The notes beneath the pieces are model-generated. The model searched no databases, was not told where the DNA came from, and saw only the letters and a list, made by a program, of their open reading frames with translations. A stretch of DNA of 64,000 nt from Lampris incognitus (lineage: Eukaryota; Chordata; Actinopteri; Lampriformes; Lampridae), in NCBI RefSeq assembly GCF_029633865.1, contig NC_079213.1, positions 103,137,936 to 103,201,935 on the forward strand. Reading direction: 5' to 3'. The position numbers and the translations under genes are program-made. Shown here one piece after another: positions 23,401 through 35,400 of the stretch. Position 1 is the first letter of the stretch, and every line of letters begins with the position of its first letter.

Positions 23401-26400
23401 GAAGTCGGACTGAAAAACGACACCAGCTGAGCCAGTGGCTGGCTAAGCTAACTAGCTGGCACAAAGAAAACGCCATGGGACCAAAAAAGAATCCTGCACC
23501 TGAGGAAGTTGACAATATAAAAAGATAGTTCCGTCTTTCTGATGGAGGAGGTTGCAGCGGTCAGACTACAAAAGAAAACGATTTTGGACTTGGTGGAAGA
23601 AGTAGAGGCACCGAGGCTACAAAACACTGAGAAGGAAAAGAGGATTGTCTTTCTGGAGAAACCAATGGCCGATTTGGAGCAGTACACACTAATGAATGAC
23701 ATTATTGTCACTGGGCTGTAGACTAAACCCCGGTCATATGCCCGGGCAGTGACGACGATGAACGGTGGGGACTTCAGCGAGCTGGACTCAAACTCTGTGA
23801 AGCAACAGGTGACTACTTTCCTTCAGTCTAAGGTAAGTGAAGTGGACAATAACAACATTGAGGCATGTCACCCTCTTCCTCGGAAAAACAAGAGTGATTA
23901 ACCGGCCTTAATAATAAGGTTTTCGAACAGAAAGCATGACGCCACACTGCTAAGGCAAGGAAAAAAGCTGTAAGGATCAGATTTCTACTTGAACGAACAT
24001 CTGACTCAAAGGAATGCAGACATCACCAGAAAGGTACTTTTTCTGAGAAAGCAGAGGAGGATAATGATGATAATAATAATAATAATAACAATAATAAATC
24101 AAACTTATATAGCGCTTTTCTAACACTCAAAGTCGCTTTACAATAAACAGGGTGAAACAAGACAGCAGATAAACACAACAGACGTACAGGGGTGGATGGG
24201 AAGGGGGGCTACGAGAGGGAGAAATGGCAGTCACACACGATGCCAGCAGTACTCTCCGACTTAAACAGATACAAAAGAGCACAAAAAACAAACAAAAAAA
24301 ACAAAAAACAACAACTCTGTAGACGGTGATTTTCTGTAGGGGTTTACCCAGTAGCCTATTCCTCTCCCGAGGTATCCACTAGGCAGTGGCACTATTTAAT
24401 CCATAGCTGGGGGGCTGGTTCATGGGCATCAGGGAATATCCACACACCGGTGGGCCTGCGTACCACACGTCTAGGGGCCAGACCTCCTCCAAGTCCCTTG
24501 TAGTTCAGCCAGGGTCCAAGGTGTACCCAGTTACTGTGTGTCGCCACGAGGAGGCACTACATAGGGCTTACTGTTGGAGAGGCTATGTACTGGCAGGGAG
24601 AGACTTACGTGTACATGTTCATGTACATGTTCGGCAAACTGCAAAATCTTCATAAAATTGAATGGAACACCAAAAGAGGGGCTTAAGTGCTGGTCAGAGG
24701 CAGACTGGGAATGAAAAATGGCCCTGGACTTTTTTACTGAACAATATTTATAACAGTAACTTTAGTAAAATAGACGTAAAATAGAACAAGGGGAACGTGT
24801 TGCTCTTAGGAGGAGGCTGTCTAGAAGGAGCAGATTTTGGCACAATGGCACTGGTCGCAAGGTGGCAAGAATCTCTGGAACCATCTGACCAGTAACAGAA
24901 ATAATACAAGAAGAAATGTGTTGGTGAAAAGACAAGTCATAGAATAAAAGAAAAATGAGCTTATTTCCTACCTCCTTAAATTGGCAATTTCTGCAGCAGC
25001 TCACTTCTCTCAGCAATGCCATCTATAACCAGGTCACTGTCCAGGGCCATTAAAACATCTCGCTCAATAGCCATGAGCATAAAAGCCTTCAGGTGCTGTT
25101 GAGATAGAGTGCTCCCGAGCTCCTGATGATTTCAGAGTAGAGAAGCTCTGCTCGCAAGCTACCTGGGTTACTGACAAGGTAAGTAGGAACTTGTAAGCAA
25201 GGCCCAGGATGTGGTACATGTCGGTCAATAGGTTGTACTGACTAAGAATACGGTAGCAACACACTGGACAGTCCTTGCATGATGAGCAGCTCTTGTTCAC
25301 CATCTCCACCTCGTCTTCATTTACTTCAGGGTCATGATCCTCCATAGTCCTGGTTGTGTATTCTTCAAATCTCAATTGTTTTAACCTAGTCCACTGTTCT
25401 GCCAGACTCATGAGCTCATTCTGTAAATTGGCCACCATTGCTCTGTTATCAAATTTGATCAAACGTTTGCTTAGTTCTGAAAGGGCAGTCTGTGGAAGGC
25501 TACTGGCACTGGATGTTAGCTGACTAAAGTTTTTAGGGTCCAGAAGAGCCATGTCAGCATACAAAGTGCCATTACTCAAATCGCCGATGGATGCTATCTA
25601 TAACTGTATCCAGAATTTGATTATGGACACCAATCCTGTATGCACACTCTGCCCCAGTAAAAGTCTCATCTTGTGCCATCTCTCCAGGCATGGTTTCCTT
25701 TTTTGCCACGCCACTTCCGTTGCCTAAATGTGCGTGCTATTTTTGATGATGTCAACTGTAAAAGGGTCTATGAGTTCAACATTTTGAAAGCTCGCTGTAG
25801 CACATCAACCTTTTTTTTTTTTAATGTCCCACCCCATCCAGGCTGTGATTGGTCAGTTCACGAAGGGACATAGATGAGCGCTTGTTTCAACAAAAGGTAC
25901 AGAATATAGCTGAATAGCCACCTAGCCAAACCAAAACATTGCTTATCTTACCCATATTGTCTTCTGTCTTACCGCTTTAGCTGAAAAACCTTGACTAACA
26001 GCTGAACTGGTATTGTTGGGCTCAATGAGCTGCTCTCTCTGCTCTCTGTTGCCAGTGGCTTCAGGCTCACTAGGCTGAGATGATTGATGGGAAATGGTGC
26101 CAAATAAGTTGTTATTCTAAAAAATTTGGCTGCATCAGCCTCAAGGGACTTCAACCTCTTCTCTCACCGCTTTTCGGCACCACCTTCACATTTTTTCTCA
26201 TTTTGTTTGTCCATCTTGCTCCACTCACTTACTTATCCAAATGTAACCACTTAACAGAGACGGGAAAGGGGTGGGGCCCAGGAAACATTCGAATGGACCG
26301 GACCGAAAGTAATTGGCTGGGAGAGAACGACTGACAGATTTAATACCCAACCACAGTGGGCTGGCAGCCCACTCGCCCGGGCCGGTCAGACACACCACTT

Positions 26401-29400
26401 GGTTATTTTTATTTAAGTGGGGACTGGAGTTCTTTATATTTTGCTTTGCATTGACCCCAATTGTCAAGTGGCCCACTGGAAAACTCCGGTGCTCCAGATG
26501 GCCAGTCCGCCACTGGTGCTGGTCATCGGAGACATGGAGGAATAGGACAAATACCAGTGAGTCCAAAAGAACAACGCAACAAGGTAATGAAAAACCTCAA
26601 GTACAAATGATGACAGACAATGTCCACATAGAAAGAGTATATGAAAATAAATTTCTAGGTCTGATAATAGACCACAAAATCTGCTGGAAACCTCATACAA
26701 AATATGTGTGAGCAAAGCTGGTAGGCAGCATTGCAGTCTTGGGAAAAACAAGGCATATTCTGGATCATAAAGTGTTGTACACACTAGATTGTTTACTTGT
26801 GTTGCCATATCTGAATTACTGTGTGGAGGTATTGGGTAACACCTACAAAAGCAACCTACATCCATTATGAATACTGCAAAAAACGGCCATAAGGATAATT
26901 AACAATGTAGGATTTCACGAACACACTAACATGTTGTTTTTAAAGTCACATGCCTTGAAGTTCATGGATCTCGTAGAATTTAACACAGCACAGATAACGT
27001 ATAAAGCAAGAAATAATTTACTACCAGGTAATATACAAAAAAACATTCTTCGACAGAGAGAGGGGTTATAACTTGAGAGTAAAGTTTAATTTAAAGAAAT
27101 GTTTGTACAACTATGAAGAGTATGTGTATTTTGATCTGCGGGGTGAATTTGTGGAATGGTTTGGATGTGGAATTCAAGCCAAGTACAAACATTATTCAAG
27201 TCAAAAAGGTGTACAAAAATGTATTTTTAAGAGGTATAAGAATGAGAAAGGGCTGGTGTTAACTGTTTTAAGTTTTATATTATTGACTAGAAGAACCCCG
27301 CTACAATGTAGCGGTTTGGTTATCCACCTGTCTAAATCTCCCTCCTCTTCATCCTGCCAGCTAACCGCCTTCCCCCTGCCCCTAACCCCCCCCCCACTCC
27401 AACTCCCTCCTGCCAAATGCTCAGAATCATCTGAAAATGCCGAGAAAAGTGGTTTACCCCCCCCACTCCAACTCCCTCCCCCCAAATGCTCAGAATCATC
27501 TGAAATGCCGAGAAAAGTGGTTTTAGCCATTTTTAGACAATGCATATTTTGCATAATTATGCATAATTATTATAATTATATTTTAATGTTCTGCTATTTT
27601 ATGGTCCTCTCTGGAACAATACCTACCACCTCCAAAAAAAATTAGGATCATAAGTGTATTTTTGCAAAAATGCACATATTTTGCATAATGCCAAGTCCCA
27701 GAATTTTTTTTAAATAGGTGAAAAAATCAAAGATGCTCAGAATCATCTGAAATGCCGAGAAAAGTGGTTTTTTTTAGCCATTTTTAGAAAAATGCATATT
27801 TTGCATATTTATGCATAATTATGCATAATTTTAATTTTCTGGGATTTTTCCCTTACTCTCTGGAACAATACCTACCACCTCCAAAAAGAATTAGGATCAT
27901 AAGTGCTTTAGTTTTCGGTCCGGCTATCTACACTAACTAACACACACACACACTAACACCACACACACACATTACGAAAACATATGAGTAGATACTGGGT
28001 GATATCTGGGTTGTACATAGAATTGGGATAATTGTTTATACATGTATGTAAGATAAAGATTATGAGTTAAGGGATGAGTAGTGGAGAAGGGATAGGAATA
28101 ATTAAGTATACTTCCTCCTACCCCTTTTTGGACATGTAATATTTAATTCGTGTATTTATGAGAATTTGTCTATTGAGTTTGTTGTATAGGTTTATTGTTC
28201 ATTTTATTTTATTATTTATTGTTCTGTTTTTGTTTTTCTTTTTTTACATTTTTGAAATGAAAATAAATCAAATCAAATCTAAAGACAACCAACTGTGACA
28301 AACAACAAGGTCAAAGCATATCTCTAAACTTTCTGTTACTACAGTTTTATCTAGATTAGAAAAATGAGAGCCAAGAAGACAAAATAAAGAAGAAGAAAAA
28401 AAAAACAGAACAATAGTCAACAGATTTTTATATTGAAATGAATGATAATTTACCTGCCACTTCCGTTTTGAGGTGAAGACTTTTAAACTCCTTGTGTTGA
28501 TTTCATCTGTCTCTTCTCCTGCATTTTCATCCTGAGACACAGAAAATAATGGAACTTTAATTTCACCCCAAAATTTAAAGGAATGCAAATGAATTGCGGT
28601 ATGTGATGAATTGATTAAATGTGAATTATACTAGAGAAATGTCCAGTAATACTAATAAGGTTAACAATTTAGTCAATACTAATTTAACACATGTGGAACA
28701 TGTTGAGATCTTTTATATCTTACCTGGAACCATTCATGGCTCAAACATTCAAAAGCAGATGGCCGCTTCCTAAGTATGGAGAGAATAATATGCCTTAATA
28801 ACGTTGTTATTGTGAACAAGGAAAACCTTAAGAGTTTAATAATTCAATTACAGTAGTAGACAGTTTTCAATATGAGTCACTCTAAATGTTAACCTCTTAC
28901 TGGTTTGTCTGGTCCCACAATAATAATTTGTGTCACTTCCCCAAAATATCAATATAATAAAACTTAAAATGGATACATTTACAGTACTTTTCAGAGCAAT
29001 ACATCATGGTCACATTAAATGGGACTCACTGCACTTCCAGCAGCAACATTTACTGGTAAACCCTATTCATAATTTAGTATGTGACTAACACAATGTGATA
29101 TATATAACGGTTTCATACTCGGGGTCGGGCTGCAGGACCAAGTGGAGGAAGTCTTGGGCTTCGGGGCTCCTGCATATGACATCAGGGGCGTCCCAGTTCA
29201 GGGTTCCCTCTCCCACTCTCAGGAGCGTAGCCCGGTCCGTTTCACCCACAAATGGGCACCGGCACATCAGACTGAATGGTCAACACAGGCCCAATAACTG
29301 ACATGCATGTCATTTTCAAAAAACTGCTGACGACAGGATACCGCTTGTATTAGGTAAAGCCATACTTACCACAGATAAGTGATAACACCCACAGACCTGT

Positions 29401-32400
29401 TGGAAAGAACAGGAGACATTTTTAAAACAAAGTACCATCTCGTTTTTTACTTCCTGACTTCATCATCATCATCATCGGTGGTCACTTGAAGCAAGTATGA
29501 CTGTCCGCTCCATTGGGTTGTCTACTTGTGGGTCTTCAGATGGCTGTAGAGGCTGATCTATGATCTATGATGATATACTGTGGTGCAGTGTGGACAGGGG
29601 AAAGTGGTGGTTGGTGGTTGAGCCTTTTTCTCTCTCTCCTTACAGTGCTGTCACTTTTTCTCTGTGGCACAGTGGCGTTCCATTTCATGACTTGCAGCTC
29701 CTTCCTGCATGCATTTCTTCCAGGAGTACCTGTCCAGTGCAGTGTTCCCAGTTGCTTGATGTGATGTTGAATTTCTTCAGACTGGTCTTGATATTGTGCT
29801 TAAAACGTTTCTTTTGACCACCGGGAGCTCGCTGACCTTCCTTCAACTGGGATTATAGGTTCTATTTGGGGAGACATGTGTTGGACAAGCGGATGACATG
29901 GCCTGTCCATCGGAGTTGGTGCTGCATTATTTTTGTGGTGATGCTAGTCATGCTGGCTTCTTCCAGAATGCTGATGTTGGTGTGTCTGTCCTTTCAGCTT
30001 CCTGACTTACAACTGAACACATACACTGATATTTAAAACTAAACAATCAAGTATTGCAAACTATTTTTAGCATTCATGCTGCTTGCAGTGTATCAGATGT
30101 ATGGGATTTAATATATAAAGTCAAAACAGACACAGTAAAAAAGTGGTGAATTGACATAAAAGACTCTTCTCAATTGTCTACACTTTCTTGCACACATGGT
30201 ATTATCATACTAGGCAAACCCTACCTGCCTCCTTTGGCAGTCCATCGAAACGATGATGACTGTGATGCAGTTTAAGCTCGGCAAGCACGCCTACCTGCCT
30301 AGTATCTATATCTATATCAATATCTATTTATTTATCCACATTTATAATATGTCGGGATGATTTAACCCTGTTCTGTTTAGATGCAGTGCCAGAAATTATA
30401 TTAATTCACTTGTTTTAACATTTATCTGTTTGGGGCATCCGGGTAGTTTAGCAGTCTATTCCACTGCCTGCCAACATGAGGATCGCCGGTTCGAATCCAT
30501 GTGTTACCTCCAGCTTGGTCAGGCGTCCCAACAGACAATTGTCTGTGTCTGCGGGTGGGAAGCTGGATGTGGGTGTGTGTCCTGGTCGCTGCACGAGTGC
30601 CTCCTCTGGTCGGTCGGGGTGCCTGTTTGGGGGGAAGGGGGAACTGGGGGGAATAGTGTGATCCTCCCACGCGCTATGTCCCCCTGGCGAAACTCCTCAC
30701 TGTCAGGTGAAAAGAAGCGGCTGGCAACTCCACATGTATTGGAGGGGGCATGTGGTAGTTTGCAGCCCTCCCCAGATCAGCAGAGGGGGTGGCGCAACAA
30801 CCGCGACAGCTCAGAAAAGTGGGGTAATTGGCCAGGTACAATTGGGGAGAAAAAAACCCCGTCACTGAGGATGCACAAGCCAGTGCATCCTTAGTGCCGG
30901 TCCCAAGCCCAGACAAATGGGGAGGGTTGCGTCAGGAAGGGCATCCGGCGTAAAATCTTTGCCAAATCAAATATGCGGATCATAAATAAGACTTACATAC
31001 CGGATCGGTCGAGGCCCGGGTTACCAACGACCGCCACCGGTACTGTTAACCAGCAGGGTGTCGGTGGAAACTATGCTACTGTTGGGCGAAGGAGAAGGAG
31101 AGGGGGAAGCATGTCCAGAGGCAGCTAGAGAGGAGGAAGGGTAGGCATGTGGAGGTGAGAGTTGGAACTTTGAATGTTGGCACTATGACTGGTAAGGGGA
31201 GAGAGCTGGCTGACATGATGGAAAGAAGAAAGGTAGGCATACTGTGTGTGCAAGAGACCAGGTGGAAGGGGAGAAAGGCCAGGAGTATCGGAGGTGGGTT
31301 CAAACTCTTCTACCATGGTGTGAATGGGAGGAGTAATGGGGTAGGGGTAATTCTGAAGGAAGTGTATGTCAAGAGCGTGCTGGAGGTGAAGAGAGTGTCA
31401 GACAGAGTGATGAGTATGAAGCTGGAAATTGAAGGTTTATTGCTGAATGTTATCAGCGCATATGCCCCTCAAGGTGGGTGTGAGATGGATGAAAAAGAAG
31501 AATTCTGGAGTGAGTTGGACGACATGGTGGAGAGGGTACCCAAGGAGGAGAGAGTGGTGATTGGAGCGGACTTCAATGGACATGTTGGTGAAGGGAACAG
31601 AGGTGATGAGGAGGTGATGGGAAGGTATGGAGTCAAGAAGAGAAATGTGGAAGGACAGATGGTGGTGGATTTTGCGAAAAGGATGGAAATGGCTGTGGTG
31701 AATACATATTTCAAGAAGAGGGAGGAACACAGGGTGACATACAAGAGTGGAGGAAAGTGCACACAGGTGGACTATATCTTATGTAGAAGGCGCCATCTAA
31801 AAGGGATTGGAGACTGCAAGGTGGTGACAGGGGAGAACGTAGCTAGGCAGCATCGGATGGTGGTCTGTAGGATGACTTTGGAGACCAAGAAGAGCAAGCG
31901 AGTGAAGACACAGCCAAAGATCAAATGGTGGAAGTTGAAGAAGGAAGACTGTTGTGTGGAGTTCAGGCAGGAGTTGAGACAGGCACTGGGTGGTAGTGAA
32001 GAGTTGCCGGATGGCTGGACAACCACTGCAGAAATAGTGAGGGAGACAGCTAGGAAGGTACTTGGTGTGTCATCAGGACAGAGGAAGGAAGACAAGGAGA
32101 CTTGGTGGTGGAATGAGGGAGTACAGCAAATTATACAGAGGAAGAGGTTGGCAAAGAAGAAGTGGGATAGTAAGAGAGATGAAGAAAGTAGACAGGAGTA
32201 CAAGGAGATGCAGCGTAAAGCAAAGAGAGAGGTGGCAAAGGCAAAGGAAAAGGCGTATGGTGAGTTGTATGACAGGTTAGACATTAAGGAAGGAGAAAAG
32301 AACTTGTACCGATTGGCTAGACAGAGGGACCAAGCTGCAAAGGATGTGCAGCAAGTTAGGGCGATCAAGGATAGAGATGGAAATGTGCTGACAAGCGAGG

Positions 32401-35400
32401 AGAGTGTGCTAAGAAGGTGGAAGGAATACTTTGAGGGGCTGAAGAATGAAGAAAATGAGAGAGAGAGAAGGTTGGATGATGTAGGGATAGTGAATCAGGA
32501 AGTTCAGTGGATTAACAAGGATGAAGTGAGGGCAGCTATGAAGAGGATGAAGAGTGGAAAGGCAGTTGGTCCTGATGACATACCTGTGGAGGCATGGAGA
32601 TGTTTAGGAGAGAGGGCAGTGGAGTTTTTAACTAGATTGTTTAACACAATCCTGGAAAGTGAAAGGATGCCTGAAGAGTGGATTTTCAAGAACAAGGGCA
32701 GTGTGCAGAACTGTAACAACTACAGAGGTATAAAGTTGATCAGCCACAGCATGAAGATTTGGGAAAGAGTAATAGAAGCTAGTTAAGAGGAGAGGTGATG
32801 ATCAGCGAGCAGCAGTATGGGTTCATGCCACGAAAGAGCACCACAGATGCGATGTTTGCTTTGAGAATGTTGATTGAGAAGTATAGAGAAGGCCAGAAAG
32901 AGTTCCATTGTGTCTTTGTAGATTTAGAGAAAGCATATGACAGGGTGCCAAGAGAGGAGGTGTGGTATTGTATGAGGAAGTCGGGAGTTGCAGAGAAGTA
33001 TGTAGGAGTGGTGCAGGATATGTATGAGGGAAGTGTGACAATAGTGAGGTGTGCGGTTGGAATGACAGATGGGTTCAAGGTGGAGGTGGGATTACATCAA
33101 GGATCGGCTCTGAGCCCTTTCTTGTTTGCAATGGTGATGGACAGGTTGACGGACAAGATCAGGCAGGAGTCTCCATGGACGATGATGTTCGCGGATGACA
33201 TTGTGATCTGTAGCGAGTAGGGTGCAGGTTGAGGAGAGCCTGGAGAGGTGGAGGTATGCACTGGAAAGAAGAGGAATGAAAGTCAGTAGGAGCAAGATGG
33301 AATACCTATGCGTGAATGAGAGAGAGGACAGTGGAATGGTCAGGATGCAAGGAGTGGAGGTGACAAAGGCATTTGAGTTTAAATACTTGGGGTCAACTGT
33401 CCAAAGTAATGGGGAGTGCAGTAGAGGTGAAAAAGAGAGTGCAGGCAGGTTGGAGTGGGTGGAGAAGTGTGTCAGGAGTGATTTGCGACAGAAGGGTATC
33501 AGCAAGAGTTAAAGGGAAAGTTTACAAGATGGTTGTGAGACCAGCTATGTTATATGGTTTGGAGACAGTGGCACTGACGAAAAGACAGGAGGCGGAGCTG
33601 GAGGTGGCAGAGTTGAAGATGCTAAGATTTTCACTGGGAGTAACGAAGAAGGACAGGATTAGGAACGATTATATTAGAGGGACCGCTCAGGTTGGACGGT
33701 TTGGAGACAAAGCAAGAGAGGCAAGATTGAGATGGCTTGGACATGTGTGGAGGAGAGATGCTAAGTATATTGGGAGAAGGATGCTGAATATGGAGCTGCC
33801 AGGGAAGAGGAGAAGAGGAAGGCCAAAGAGGAGGTTTATGGATGTGGTGAGGGAAGACATGCAGGTGGCTGGTGTGACAGAGGAAGACGCAGAAGACAGG
33901 AAGAAATGGAAACGGATGATCCGCTGTGGCGACCCCTAATGGGAGCAGCCGAAAGTAGTAGTAGATATTAGAAGGACCGCTCAGGTTGGACAGTTTGGAG
34001 ACAAAGCAAGAGAGGCAAGATTGAGATGGCTTGGCCATGTGTGGAGGAGAGATGCTGAGTATATTGGGAGAAGGATGCTGAATATGGAGCTGCCAGGGAA
34101 GAGGAAAAGAGGAAGGCCAAAGAGGAGGTTTATGGATGTGGTGAGGGAAGACATGCAGGTGGCTGGTGTGACAGAGGAAGACGCAGAAGACAGGAAGAAA
34201 TGGAAACGGATGATCCGCTGTGGCGACCCCTAATGGGAGCAGCCGAAAGTAGTATATACAATTGGGGAGAAAAGTGGGGGAAAAAAAAAAGAATTTTTTT
34301 TTTTATCTGTTTAACATTTATTTCAAGAGTAGACTTTGAGATTAAGAGACTTTGAGATTAAGAATCTCTTTTGCAAGGGAGACCTGGCCAAGGAATGGCA
34401 GCATTAATAGAAAAAAAGCCTCAGACCAAAATAAAATAAACAAACAAATGTGAAATAAAAACTGCACAGTGGCTCAAGATAAGATAAGAATACACAATAC
34501 AGACTAGTCCATAAAATACAATTATAGTGTGGTATTATTAGTGTAACCCACCAGATATCTGTGGCTACAGTGACTGGTTCCTGATGAACTATCTCAGGAG
34601 CGACGAACTCTGGAGATCCAAACTTGCTGTACTGGTGTCTGGATGCGTCAATTTCCTGGCAGAAGCCAAAGTCACATATCTTGATTTCGTCTCTGGGCGG
34701 ATACACCATCAGAATGTTCTCAGGCTGAAGTGGTTGGAGAGATTGACACAATTAAGAATTATATTAACACTTCCAAAATCATCGAAAAGAAAAAGAAAAC
34801 GGGGTAGGAAACAATGTTGAATGGACGTAAAATCTTACTTTGATGTCCAGATGCAGGATGTTCATGCTGTGAATGTGACCAACACCTTCCAGGACCTGCT
34901 GGATATACGACTGGATCTGAAAGAAACAGAGAGCATGTGTACAGTCATCCAATATAATCAACTGTTAGTTTAGAATATAAAAGATATGTATACTTCTAAT
35001 TTCTTTACATGTAATATTGTACCTCTTTCTCAGTGACCGATCCCTTCACCAGCAAATGGTCAAGAAGCCCATGAGAGCAGCAGCTGGAAATGTTGTCATG
35101 GGGTACATAACCAAACACAGGAATCTCATTTTATTGGTTGAATCATCATGTCACAAAAGTAAGTGAATTGGACATCATGAGTCCCACCATTCAGTACAAC
35201 CTGGTAATGCTAATATGAAACAGCAAACTAAGCTTATGTCAGCTTCCAAACCAATTACTTGCCTACTTGACCCTCTTTACCAGCAAAATTTTTTAAAGAC
35301 CTCTGGCCTTTCCTGGGACCTACAATGCTGGACACTGTTAATTTTTCACTTACTATTGGCACTGTTCCCAGCAGTTTTAAGACAGCTGTGGTCAAACCTC

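Larger units (their letters stand above)
23290..28278 (+). mobile_element. Rex/Jockey-like LINE relic with three nested insertions
   Basis: ORF1 remnants include [14 protein letters not shown] (23,475), [14 protein letters not shown] (23,680) and the [11 protein letters not shown] segment (23,868). The ORF1 end, [15 protein letters not shown], straddles the first two insertions. The RT C-terminus reads [19 protein letters not shown] (26,650) and [19 protein letters not shown] (26,800). Most of the RT is deleted. The 3'UTR ends GAAATGAAAATAAATCAAAT with a (CAAAT)n tail at 28,260. Interruptions lie at about 24,060-24,640, 24,695-26,515 and about 27,290-27,960. The exact clade is uncertain. Confidence 0.65.

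Noticed and set aside
31437..34038. Several long - strand frames (97-198 codons) over the RTE element, and matching + strand frames over the copy at 42.6-44.5 kb
   Set aside because: They are antisense shadows of the purine-rich RTE coding strand.
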